Part shown: positions 8,851 to 17,211 of the stretch, piece by piece
How positions within the stretch are numbered: the first letter of the stretch is position 1
Layout of the letters: each line of letters starts with the position of its first letter
Source: Dietzia timorensis
Lineage (GTDB): Bacteria; Actinomycetota; Actinomycetes; Mycobacteriales; Mycobacteriaceae
Assembly (NCBI RefSeq): GCF_001659785.1
Contig: NZ_CP015961.1
Coordinates: forward strand, 1,736,001-1,800,000
Direction of reading: 5' to 3'
Length of the DNA stretch: 64,000 nucleotides
The notes under the pieces: model-generated
The model's input: the letters and a program-made list of their open reading frames with translations, nothing else
What the model was told of the DNA's origin: nothing
Database searches by the model: none
Program-made: the position numbers and the translations under genes

Positions 8851-9887
8851 AGTGCCTTCTCCGATCCGGAACCCGTGGCCGTGCCAAGGACACCGCTTTC
8901 GAACAGCACCTCGCCGCGATCGACCACCGCGAGACACGTGGGAGCCGGTCCTTCCAGATCCGGCATGGGCGGAACCCCCGACCGGGGATCCGTGGACCAC
9001 CTTTGCACGGCATCGTCGGCGGCCTTGGCGACGAGCTCGCCCGTGTGCCACAACGCGAAGGAGGCCGGTGCGCCTGGCTGCAGGACTCCGAGACCACTTC
9101 CCTGCCCGAGGAATGCTCGAACCGCGCCTCGGGTCGCCGCCGTGAATGCCGCGCGCGGGGACAGTGCACGCGCCGGAGCGGGCGCCGCGTCGCCTACGCC
9201 GGTGAGTGCAGCGAGCGCATCCCAGGGCCGGAACTCGACACCATCCCAGCACGTTCCGGCCATCGGAATCCCAGCCGCCGCAAGACCGATGAGGTCCGCC
9301 CCTGATACCCCATCGCCCAGTAACGGTGCGAGCACGAGCGAGACACCGTACTTCGATAGCTGATCGATCTGCTCGGACGAGATTGCGCCGAGATCGGCGG
9401 CCCCGAGACCCACGATTGCGGGAGCGCGTCCGGCCACGCGGACGTCCCCCGCCTTCTCCGCCGCGGCAGCGAGGAAGTCCAGAACCCCTTGTAGACCGCC
9501 TGCCGCGGGATCCGCCCGGAGCGTGAGCTTGTCGAGGTCCCCGGCAACCAACGAATCGATGACGGCGGAGCCGGGGTTCTGCAAAACGGGAGCATCCGCC
9601 TTCATTCTCACGACGCCCCGGCCCGCTGCGGACGCGTCCGCCCCGGCGTCGTCGCCGGGCGCGAATTCGAGGAACGCGGGCGCGCACCATGCGCCTTCGG
9701 CATCGACGGAAGAGGCTTCCGGGAACAGCGTGGGGCCTGGCGCGTCCTGGCCGATCCATGCGACGGAACGGTTATCCACGGCTAGCGAGGTAGCGTCGCG
9801 AGAGGCGGGACTGAGGACGCGTGCCCCGTGAATCAACGTCGGACCGAGCTGGCGTGCAATTTCCGACGAACTCGATTTTTGTGGCAT
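8847..9887 (-). CDS. amidohydrolase-like protein lacking the metal-binding HxH
   Basis: A 346-residue protein with the outline of an amidohydrolase: an N-terminal ILE-like sandwich (IHGARVLSPASRDATSLAVDNRSVAWIG), a middle barrel region (VGLGAADLGAISSEQIDQL) and a C-terminal closing motif (SPRAAFTAATRGAVRAFLGQ then GVLQPGAPASFALWHTG). Where active members read PGFxDxHxH, this one reads APAFLEFAPGD, so the first two metal ligands are absent. It is probably not a metal hydrolase; a scaffold or regulatory role is a guess. First gene of the operon with lnt and ppm1. ATG 9887 sits 7 nt after a CATAAT -10 box. Confidence 0.65.
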   Translation of the reverse strand: MPQKSSSSEIARQLGPTLIHGARVLSPASRDATSLAVDNRSVAWIGQDAPGPTLFPEASSVDAEGAWCAPAFLEFAPGDDAGADASAAGRGVVRMKADAPVLQNPGSAVIDSLVAGDLDKLTLRADPAAGGLQGVLDFLAAAAEKAGDVRVAGRAPAIVGLGAADLGAISSEQIDQLSKYGVSLVLAPLLGDGVSGADLIGLAAAGIPMAGTCWDGVEFRPWDALAALTGVGDAAPAPARALSPRAAFTAATRGAVRAFLGQGSGLGVLQPGAPASFALWHTGELVAKAADDAVQRWSTDPRSGVPPMPDLEGPAPTCLAVVDRGEVLFESGVLGTATGSGSEKAL

Positions 9888-9894
9888 GCGTTCA

Positions 9895-9900
9895 ATTATG
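9895..9900 (-). promoter_or_regulatory. -10 box, leaderless promoter of the lnt/ppm operon
   Basis: CATAAT read on the minus strand lies 7 nt before ATG 9887, with no room for a ribosome site. Confidence 0.5.
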
Positions 9901-9949
9901 GCGCACAGGCGTGGTCGCTCGCGGCGCGAGGCGTGGGCCGCCACGGCAG

Positions 9950-12900
9950 CTATTCGTCTCCACCTTCGATTTTTCCCTCCGCATCGAGGAACGCCTCGCG
10001 TAGATCCTCGAGCACCTGAGGGTCGGGTTCGGACCACAGGCCACGGTCCGCGGCCTCGAGGAGCCGCTCGGCCATCGAGTGCATTGCCCAGGGGTTGGAC
10101 TTCTCCAGAAACTCCCGGTTGTCCGGATCGAGGACGTACTCGCGGGTGACCGCATCGTAGGTCCAGTCGTCGATCACCGAAGTCGTCGCGTCGAAACCGA
10201 AGAGATAGTCGACCGTTGCCGCCATCTCGAATGCGCCCTTGTAGCCGTGCTTGCGCATACCCTCGATCCACCGGGGATTGAGCACGCGCGCGCGGATAAC
10301 CCGGGAGGTTTCCTCGAGTAGTGACCGCGTGCGCACCGAGTCCGGTCGAGTCGAGTCTCCGACATACGCGGCTGGCGCCGAACCGCGCAGGGCCTTGACG
10401 GTCGCCACCATGCCTCCGTGGAACTGGTAGTAGTCGTCCGAATCGAGCACGTCATGTTCGAGGGAGTCGACGTTCTTAGCTGCCACGTCGATTCGGCCGT
10501 ACACGCGTTGCATGTCTGCGCCCGCGGGCACTCCGTCGCGGCCGCGCCCGTAGGAGTAGCCGCCCCACTCGGTGTAGACGGCCGCGAGGTCGGCATCGTC
10601 GCGCCAATTCCCGGAATCGATCGCCTGGAGTATGCCAGCGCCATAGGTGCCCGGCTTCGAACCGAATACGCGGTCGGTGGCCCGTTCGGGATCGACCCCT
10701 GCGGCGGTGTCGGCGTCGACGTTGGCGCGCAGGAAGTTGGAATCGGTCGGCTCGTCCTGGGCGGCGGCCATGCGCACCGCGTCGTCGATGAGCGCGAGCA
10801 CGTGCGGGAAGGCGTCGCGGAAGAATCCGGAGATGCGCACGGTGACATCGACGCGCGGCCTACCGAGCTCGTCGAGCGGGATCGGTTCGAGCCCGACGAT
10901 ACGTCGAGACGCTTCGTCCCAGCGTGGACGGATGCCGAGAAGCGCGAAAACCTCGGCCACGTCGTCGCCGCTGGTGCGCATCGCCGAGGTGCCCCACACC
11001 GACAGCCCCACGGATTTCGGGTACTCACCCGTATCTTCTTTATGACGTCGCAGGAGCGAATCCGCCATGAGCTGCCCGGTTTCCCACGCGAGCGGACTCG
11101 GCAGCGCGCGGGGATCGACCGAGTAGAAGTTGCGCCCGGTCGGCAGCACGTTGATGAGCCCGCGCAGCGGCGAACCCGAAGGGCCGGCCGGGATGAACCC
11201 GCCGTCCAGGGCGTGCAGGACACGAGGGATCTCCTCCGCGGTCGCCGCGAGGCGCGGAACGATTTCCCGACAGGTGAAGTCGAGTAGATCGGCAAGGGCC
11301 TCGCGGTTGGCCGTGTCCGGAAGCGTCGCGGCGCCGAGAACGTCCCCTACCGCGTCCGGATCCCAGTCCTTCTCTGCGATCCCGGCGACGAGCGAGGCCG
11401 CCAGCTGCTCGATTTCGTCGGTGCGGACACGCGATTCCGAGCCGTCCTCAATCAGCCCGAGTGCCTCGCGTAGTCCGTCGGAGGATCTGTCCCCTCCCCA
11501 CATGCGCCGCGCCCGCAGCATCGCGGTGACAAGTTCCACGAGCTCCTGGCCTTGCGGAGCGCGGCCGAGAGTGTGGAGTCCATCGCGGATCTGTACGTCC
11601 TTGATCTCGCACAGCCAGCCGTCGACATGCATGAGCATGTCGTCGAAGACCTCTTCGTCTGGGCGCTGTTCCCACCCCAGCTCCCGGTCCATCCGAGCGG
11701 CGGTGATGAGAGTCCAGATCTGCTGGCGCAGCGCGGGGAGCTTCGCCGGGTCCATCGCCGCGACGGTGGCGTGCTCGTCGAGCAGTTGCTCGAGACGGTT
11801 GATGTCGCCGTAGGACTCGGCTCGCGCCATCGGCGGGATGAGGTGATCGACGAGGACCGCGTGGGCGCGACGCTTGGCCTGCGAGCCCTCTCCGGGATCA
11901 TTGACAAGAAACGGGTAGATGAGCGGAAGATCCCCGATCGCGGCGTCGGGGCCGCACTCCGCGGAAAGCCCGACGTTCTTGCCCGGCAGCCATTCCATAT
12001 TGCCGTGCTTTCCGACGTGGCACACGATGTGCGCGCCGAAGCCGCCGTTCGCGGCCGGCTCCCGGAGCCAACGGTAAGCCGCGAGGTAATGGTGGCTCGG
12101 CGCTAGATCGGGATCGTGATAGATCGCAACCGGGTTCTCGCCGAATCCGCGCGGCGGCTGGACCATGACGAGGACGTTGCCGAACTCCAGCGCCGCGAGA
12201 TAGATGGTGTCGTCATGGACGTAGAGCTCACCCGGCGCCTCTCCCCACGCGTCGACGACCTCCGTGCGCAGTTCGTCCGGGAGCGTGGCAAACCAGCGTC
12301 GGTAGGTTTCCGCGGGAATGCGGTGAGGGCTCGCCTCCATCTGCTCCTCGGTGAGCCAGTCCGGATCCTGCCCGCCGGCGGCGATAATCGCGTGGATGAG
12401 ATCGTCCGAGTGCTCGGTGTCCAAACCGGGGATCGACGCGGAGCCGAGATCGTAGCCGGCTTCCCGCATCGCGCGCAGCAGCTCGACGACCGAGGCGCCG
12501 GTATCCAGGCCGACCGCATTGCCGATGCGTGCGTGCTTCGTGGGATAGGCGGAAAGCATGACCACGACCCGCTTGTCCGCTGCGTCGATCTTTCCGAGCA
12601 GGCCGTGCCGAGCGGCCAGCCCCGCGAGACGCGCGGCCCGCTCGTGATCGGGCACGTAGCGTGCCAGGCCCTCGTCGTCGTACTCCTTGAACGAGAACGG
12701 CACGGTGATCACTCGGCCGTCGAACTCGGGCACCGCCACCTGCGTGGCCACGTCGAGCGGGGACAGACCATCGTCGGAGTCCGCCCACTGGGCGCGGCTA
12801 TTGGTCAGGCACAATCCCTGCAGGATGGGGATATCGAGGGCGGCAAGGTGCGCCACGTTCCACGAATCATCCGATTCCCCGGCACCGGCGAGCGCCGGCG

Positions 12901-13591
12901 TAGCTCCTCCCGCGGCCAACACCGTCACGATCGCCGCGTCCACGCCTTCGAGAACATCCAGCAGCCCCTCAGCGGGCTGGCGCAACGAGGCCGCATAGAT
13001 CGGCACGGGCTGGCCACCGGCCGCGGAAATGGCGTCGCACAACGCGGAGACGTACGCGGTGTTGCCGGCGAGATGCTGCGCACGGTAGTACACGACAGCA
13101 ACGCGCGGCGCGGAGGCGTTCGGGGCGATCTCCGCGGCCAGACCCGTGGAGGCGGGGGTCCACTCCCCGTCGAGGTAACCCCAAGCGGGCATTTCCTGCG
13201 GCGGCTCGAAGGTGTCGCCGGTCAATGCGATCGTGTCGGAAAGGAACGCGTGCAGGTTCTGGAGATTGCCCGGCCCACCGTGGGCGAGATAGTCGTGGGT
13301 TTCTCTCGCGACACCGGCCGGCACGGTCGACACGCTCATCAGGTCCGCATCGTGGGCCTGCTCGCCGGAAACCACGATGAGCTGGGAGCCCGTGGCCTTG
13401 ATGGCCTCGGTGTGCTCCTCGATCGACTGCCTACTGCCGAGATAACGCAGCACCACCACGAAACAATCGGCGGCGAGCTCGGCATTGCGTTCGGCGCTGT
13501 TGCGTGCCGGGTTCGCTACCCGGAAGTCGGCGCCCGAGGCGTGTGCAGAGAGCAGATCGGTGTCCGAGGTGGACAGCAACAAAATCGTCAT
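9950..13591 (-). CDS. cobN: cobaltochelatase subunit CobN
   Basis: A 1213-residue protein, the large subunit of the ATP-dependent aerobic cobaltochelatase that inserts cobalt into hydrogenobyrinic acid a,c-diamide. Family blocks are visible: CHVGKHGNMEWLPGKNVGLS, the LPTGRNFYSVDPRALPS segment, and GTSAMRTSGDDVAEVFALLG followed by RPRVDVTVRISGFFRDAFP. Length matches mycobacterial CobN. ATG 13591 (MTILLLS) is preferred to an in-frame extension at 13669 that would run into the riboswitch. The CobS/CobT partners are not in the window. Expression is expected to fall when cobalamin is plentiful because of the leader riboswitch. Confidence 0.95.
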   Translation of the reverse strand: MTILLLSTSDTDLLSAHASGADFRVANPARNSAERNAELAADCFVVVLRYLGSRQSIEEHTEAIKATGSQLIVVSGEQAHDADLMSVSTVPAGVARETHDYLAHGGPGNLQNLHAFLSDTIALTGDTFEPPQEMPAWGYLDGEWTPASTGLAAEIAPNASAPRVAVVYYRAQHLAGNTAYVSALCDAISAAGGQPVPIYAASLRQPAEGLLDVLEGVDAAIVTVLAAGGATPALAGAGESDDSWNVAHLAALDIPILQGLCLTNSRAQWADSDDGLSPLDVATQVAVPEFDGRVITVPFSFKEYDDEGLARYVPDHERAARLAGLAARHGLLGKIDAADKRVVVMLSAYPTKHARIGNAVGLDTGASVVELLRAMREAGYDLGSASIPGLDTEHSDDLIHAIIAAGGQDPDWLTEEQMEASPHRIPAETYRRWFATLPDELRTEVVDAWGEAPGELYVHDDTIYLAALEFGNVLVMVQPPRGFGENPVAIYHDPDLAPSHHYLAAYRWLREPAANGGFGAHIVCHVGKHGNMEWLPGKNVGLSAECGPDAAIGDLPLIYPFLVNDPGEGSQAKRRAHAVLVDHLIPPMARAESYGDINRLEQLLDEHATVAAMDPAKLPALRQQIWTLITAARMDRELGWEQRPDEEVFDDMLMHVDGWLCEIKDVQIRDGLHTLGRAPQGQELVELVTAMLRARRMWGGDRSSDGLREALGLIEDGSESRVRTDEIEQLAASLVAGIAEKDWDPDAVGDVLGAATLPDTANREALADLLDFTCREIVPRLAATAEEIPRVLHALDGGFIPAGPSGSPLRGLINVLPTGRNFYSVDPRALPSPLAWETGQLMADSLLRRHKEDTGEYPKSVGLSVWGTSAMRTSGDDVAEVFALLGIRPRWDEASRRIVGLEPIPLDELGRPRVDVTVRISGFFRDAFPHVLALIDDAVRMAAAQDEPTDSNFLRANVDADTAAGVDPERATDRVFGSKPGTYGAGILQAIDSGNWRDDADLAAVYTEWGGYSYGRGRDGVPAGADMQRVYGRIDVAAKNVDSLEHDVLDSDDYYQFHGGMVATVKALRGSAPAAYVGDSTRPDSVRTRSLLEETSRVIRARVLNPRWIEGMRKHGYKGAFEMAATVDYLFGFDATTSVIDDWTYDAVTREYVLDPDNREFLEKSNPWAMHSMAERLLEAADRGLWSEPDPQVLEDLREAFLDAEGKIEGGDE

Positions 13592-13654
13592 CGTGACCTT
13601 CCGTGGGTGGGTACGCGTCCCGCGAGGCAAAAATCCGGAGCCCGCCGCGTGTGC

Positions 13655-13796
13655 GAACTTCTCCCGCACGTCGAGGTCCGACTCGATCGATCCGTTTTCG
13701 GGCCGATCTCACGGTGGCGCGACCGCGCCGGAATCTCACCGGCTTCCCGATCGGCGGGCTAGTGGACAGCCTAGCCTGCACGCGGCTTAACCTGGA
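13655..13796 (-). promoter_or_regulatory. cobalamin riboswitch in the cobN leader
   Basis: Read on the minus strand, the leader holds the conserved cobalamin-riboswitch core. GGGAAGCCGGTG (from 13748) is followed by GATTCCGGCG, then GCGCCACCGTGA (13720-13709, the B12-box region), then AGTCGGACCTCGAC near 13684-13671. Upstream, GCTAG and CTAGC flank an arm preceding the GGGAA. The order and spacing fit the AdoCbl class. The exact 5' and 3' edges are approximate. Confidence 0.85.
13788..13793 (+). promoter_or_regulatory. -10 box, leaderless promoter of cobG-cobH-cobIJ
   Basis: TAACCT lies 6 nt before GTG 13800. It sits on the strand opposite the 5' end of the cobN riboswitch. Confidence 0.4.
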
Positions 13797-13799
13797 TGG

Positions 13800-14999
13800 G
13801 TGACTTGCCCATCGGACACCTCCGCGACCCGCGAAGATCGCTGCCCAGGCGTGGTCCGCCTGCACGAGGCCGCGGACGGATTGCTCGCCCGCGTTCGCGT
13901 ACCAGGCGGCCGCATGTCCCCGATCGCCTGGCAGGCGCTTGCCGCGGCCGCCAGACTCGGGGACGGCAACCTCCACCTCACCTCACGCGGCAACGTGCAG
14001 ATCCGGGGACTGGCCGACACCGATCAACAGGAGCTTCTCGGCCTCCTGTCCCAAGCGGGACTCGCTCCGAGCGACACCCACGACCGAGCCCGCAATATCC
14101 TCGCCTCACCCCTCGCCGGACGTCTCTCCGGACACGGCCCCATCGGAGGTCTCGTTCCACGGTTGGAGACAGAACTTCTTTCCCGACCCGCCCTCGCCGG
14201 ACTGTCGGGGAAATTCCTTTTCGGGCTGGATGACGGCGCAGGCGATATCGCGAAACGTCGTCCCGATCTCGGCGCGCGCTGGCACCGCGCCGGCGCTCTG
14301 GAACTACTCGTCGCCGGTGAGGCGGTGGGTATGTATGCCGGATTCGACGCGATCGCAGTGATCCTCGCCGACCTCGCCGAGCACTTCGTTTCCATTCCCG
14401 AACACGATTGGCGGCTCGCGCAGGGCACCGACCCACACCTCAGCGTTCTTTCGTCGGCGCGTTTGCACGAGAGCACGACGGACTCTCCCTCAGACGCAGC
14501 CGGATTGACGCAGAGCGTAGGAGAAGTCCATCCACTTCCCGAGCCTCATCCGCCGGTGGGTTGGATAGATTCACCGGATGGATCGGTATCCCTTCTCGCG
14601 GTCACCGAGCTGGCGATCATCGACCACCGCCTCGCCGAATTCCTCGGCGCGATCGACACCGACACCACGGTTTCACCCGACCGAATTGTCGGCATCCACG
14701 GTCTCAGCGAGGCCCAGGCCGAACAGGTCGTGCGCGTTCTCGCCCCCATGGGACTGATCTTTGATGCGAATTCTCCCTGGGTGCATGCAACCGCCTGCAT
14801 CGGATCGTCGGGCTGCAGTAAGTCTCACGCCGACGTCCACAGCGATATCCGTGCCGCGGCCAACGAATTGCGGCTGGAGCCTGTCGGACAACACTGGGTC
14901 GGTTGCGACCGAGCATGTGGTTGGGACCACGAATCCACCTTGTACCAGGCGGGCCCCGACGGCTACGCCACACACGATTCACCTAAGGACGAGAAGTGA
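13800..14999 (+). CDS. cobG: precorrin-3B synthase CobG
   Basis: A 399-residue oxygen-dependent enzyme of the aerobic cobalamin route that hydroxylates precorrin-3A and contracts the ring. It belongs to the nitrite/sulfite reductase fold. The iron-sulfur/siroheme cysteine motif is clear near the C-terminus: ACIGSSGCSKSH then GCDRACGW (Cx5C...Cx3C). The N-terminal half has LGDGNLHLTSRGNVQIRGL, typical of ferredoxin-like half domains. GTG 13800 is chosen for its position 6 nt after a -10 box. Its stop overlaps the cobH start (GTGA), placing it first in a tight cobG-cobH-cobIJ operon. Confidence 0.93.
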   Translation: MTCPSDTSATREDRCPGVVRLHEAADGLLARVRVPGGRMSPIAWQALAAAARLGDGNLHLTSRGNVQIRGLADTDQQELLGLLSQAGLAPSDTHDRARNILASPLAGRLSGHGPIGGLVPRLETELLSRPALAGLSGKFLFGLDDGAGDIAKRRPDLGARWHRAGALELLVAGEAVGMYAGFDAIAVILADLAEHFVSIPEHDWRLAQGTDPHLSVLSSARLHESTTDSPSDAAGLTQSVGEVHPLPEPHPPVGWIDSPDGSVSLLAVTELAIIDHRLAEFLGAIDTDTTVSPDRIVGIHGLSEAQAEQVVRVLAPMGLIFDANSPWVHATACIGSSGCSKSHADVHSDIRAAANELRLEPVGQHWVGCDRACGWDHESTLYQAGPDGYATHDSPKDEK

Positions 15000-15664
15000 C
15001 CGACGCGCGAGGCCGAGAGCACCACGTCTTCCATTACGACTACGAACGCGATGGCCAGGCGATCTACGACGCCTCATTTGCGACCATTCGGGCAGAGGCC
15101 GAACTCGTCCGTTTCCCGGAGGATGTTTCCCGGATCGTGGTGCGCATGATCCACGCTGCCGGCCAGACCGATCTCGCCGGTGTTGTCGAGTATTCCGATG
15201 ACGTGGTGAACAGTGCCCGGGCGGCCCTCGCCGGTGGGGCGCCAATCTTCACCGACGCCCACATGGTCGCTTCCGGTATCACCCGCAGCCGACTCCCTGC
15301 AGACAACGAAGTGCTGTGCCACTTGCGAGACGAAGGCGTGCCCGCGCTGGCCGCGGACATCGGCACCACCCGGTCCGCAGCCGCACTCGAGGCATGGTTG
15401 CCGAGACTCGGTGGTTCGGTCGTCGCAATTGGTAACGCGCCGACCGCGCTGTTCCATCTGCTCGAAATGCTGAGGCTGGGCGCCCCGGTTCCCGCCGCCA
15501 TTATCGGATGCCCGGTCGGGTTCATCGGCGCCGCCGAATCCAAGGAGGCGCTCGCCAGCGATGCCGCCGACCTCGGCGTGCCCTTCATCACCGTGCGTGG
15601 CCGGAGGGGCGGTTCCGCTATCACCGCGGCTGCCGTGAACGCACTAGCGAGCGTGGCCGAATGA
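14996..15664 (+). CDS. cobH: precorrin-8X methylmutase CobH
   Basis: A 222-residue enzyme that moves a methyl group from C-11 to C-12 to convert precorrin-8X into hydrogenobyrinic acid. The core ARAALAGGAPIFTDAHMVASGI corresponds to the family's conserved DxxMVxxGI block, and GNAPTALFHLLEML plus IGCPVGFIGAAESKEAL match the C-terminal signature. GTG 14996 overlaps the cobG stop by 4 bp and the stop overlaps the next ATG by 4 bp, so translation is probably coupled. Confidence 0.95.
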   Translation: MTDARGREHHVFHYDYERDGQAIYDASFATIRAEAELVRFPEDVSRIVVRMIHAAGQTDLAGVVEYSDDVVNSARAALAGGAPIFTDAHMVASGITRSRLPADNEVLCHLRDEGVPALAADIGTTRSAAALEAWLPRLGGSVVAIGNAPTALFHLLEMLRLGAPVPAAIIGCPVGFIGAAESKEALASDAADLGVPFITVRGRRGGSAITAAAVNALASVAE

Positions 15665-17211
15665 GCGCCGAATCAGGAACGTTGTATGGCGTCGGCATCG
15701 GTCCCGGCGACCCGGAGCTCATCACCATCAAGGCCGCACGCATCATCGAATCCGCGGACGTAGTCGCCTTCCACGCCGCACGCCACGGCAGGTCGATCGC
15801 CCGCCGTACCGCCGAGGCGCATCTGCGCCCAGGCCACATCGAAGAGCTGCTCAAGTATCCCCTCACCGTCGAGGACACCGATCACGAGGGCGGATACGCT
15901 GCCGCGATCGAGGAGTTCTACGAAGAAGCGTCCGCGCGACTGGCCGCGCACCTCGAAGCAGGTCGCTCCATCGCCCTGCTCGCCGCCGGTGATCCCCTGT
16001 TCTACAGCTCGTTCATGCACATGTACACCCGACTCGAACAGCGCTATCCGTGCGAGATCATCCCGGGGATCACGTCGGTTTCAGCAGTGTCGGCGGCGGC
16101 AGGCCGCCCGCTCACCGAGCACGAGGAGATACTGACCGTCCTGCCGGGCACACTTGACGAACCGGAGCTGACTCGGCGGCTCGCGGACACGGACTCCGCC
16201 GTCATCATGAAGCTGGGCCGCACATTCGGGAAGGTGCGTAGCGCGCTGGAGGCGTCCGGCCGCTTGGCCGAGGCTCGGTATGTCGAGCGAGCTTCGACCA
16301 GTGAGCAGCGAGTGGCGCCACTTGCCGAGGTGGCCCCGAACGAGGTGCCGTATTTCTCCGCCGCCGTCATCCCCAGCCCCACAGATACCCGGGCGCGCGG
16401 CGGCCACAGCGCGGCAGCCCCGCGCGTCGCGAAAGGCGCAGCCGAGGGCGCCACGGTGCGCGCGGATGAAGGTGCAGCGAGCGTCACAGTCGTCGGCACC
16501 GGTCCCGGACCCGATTACTGGATGACGCCGGAGACCGAAGCTGCCCTTGCGAACGCCTCCGACCTGGTTGGTTATGCCACCTATACCGCGCGCGTGCCCG
16601 AGCGCCCAGGGCTTCGGGTTCACTCCTCTGACAATCGCGTCGAGATCGAGCGTGCGACCTTCGCGTTGGATCTCGCCCGTGCAGGCAAGAAAGTGGTGGT
16701 CGTTTCCGGCGGCGACCCAGGGATCTTCGCCATGGCCACCGCGGTGTTCGAGGCCGCCGATGCCGGCAACTATTCAGATGTAGAGATCGCTGTGTTGCCG
16801 GGAGTTACCGCTGCTACAGCTGTAGCGGCGAAGGCGGGTGCGCCACTCGGCCACGATCTGGCGCTCGTATCGCTTTCGGACAGACTCAAGGGGTGGGAAG
16901 TCATCGAGCAGCGGCTGCGTGCGCTGCTCGGAGCTGACCTGGCTATCGCCATCTACAATCCGGCATCCAAGAGCCGGCGCGAGCAGGTCCGCCGTCTCGC
17001 CGAACTCGTCCGCGAGATCGGTGGGGACGATCGGGTGATCGTCCAGGGCCGCGACATCGGCGGCCCCGGGGAAAAGGTCGAGGTGGTGAGCGCAGCCGAA
17101 TTCGATCCCGACACCGTCGACATGCGCACGCTGCTCATTGTCGGTTCCAGCCGCACGCGCGTGATGCAGACGAGCGTTGGGCCACGCGCCTACACTCCCC
17201 GTAGCTATTAG
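15661..17211 (+). CDS. cobIJ: bifunctional precorrin-2 C20- / precorrin-3B C17-methyltransferase CobIJ
   Basis: A 516-residue fusion of two tetrapyrrole methyltransferases. CobI (residues 1 to about 240) opens with LYGVGIGPGDPELITIKA and contains AAGDPLFYSS. CobJ (about 280-516) opens with VTVVGTGPGPDYWMTPE and contains VVSGGDPGIFAMA and VLPGVTAATA. They are joined by a low-complexity Ala/Gly/Arg linker of about 40 residues. The same fusion is known in mycobacteria (Rv2066). ATG 15661 overlaps the cobH stop. The 3' end overlaps the stop of the convergent gene of unknown function. Confidence 0.94.
   Translation: MSAESGTLYGVGIGPGDPELITIKAARIIESADVVAFHAARHGRSIARRTAEAHLRPGHIEELLKYPLTVEDTDHEGGYAAAIEEFYEEASARLAAHLEAGRSIALLAAGDPLFYSSFMHMYTRLEQRYPCEIIPGITSVSAVSAAAGRPLTEHEEILTVLPGTLDEPELTRRLADTDSAVIMKLGRTFGKVRSALEASGRLAEARYVERASTSEQRVAPLAEVAPNEVPYFSAAVIPSPTDTRARGGHSAAAPRVAKGAAEGATVRADEGAASVTVVGTGPGPDYWMTPETEAALANASDLVGYATYTARVPERPGLRVHSSDNRVEIERATFALDLARAGKKVVVVSGGDPGIFAMATAVFEAADAGNYSDVEIAVLPGVTAATAVAAKAGAPLGHDLALVSLSDRLKGWEVIEQRLRALLGADLAIAIYNPASKSRREQVRRLAELVREIGGDDRVIVQGRDIGGPGEKVEVVSAAEFDPDTVDMRTLLIVGSSRTRVMQTSVGPRAYTPRSY

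Noticed and set aside
8851-9759. N-terminal extension of Lnt
   Set aside because: In-frame but lies inside the amidohydrolase-like gene; Lnt begins at ATG 8850 with a 4-bp overlap.
12116-13762. 548-codon open frame antisense to cobN
   Set aside because: cobN on the other strand has clear family motifs; the antisense frame has no recognisable domain and arises from third-position GC bias.
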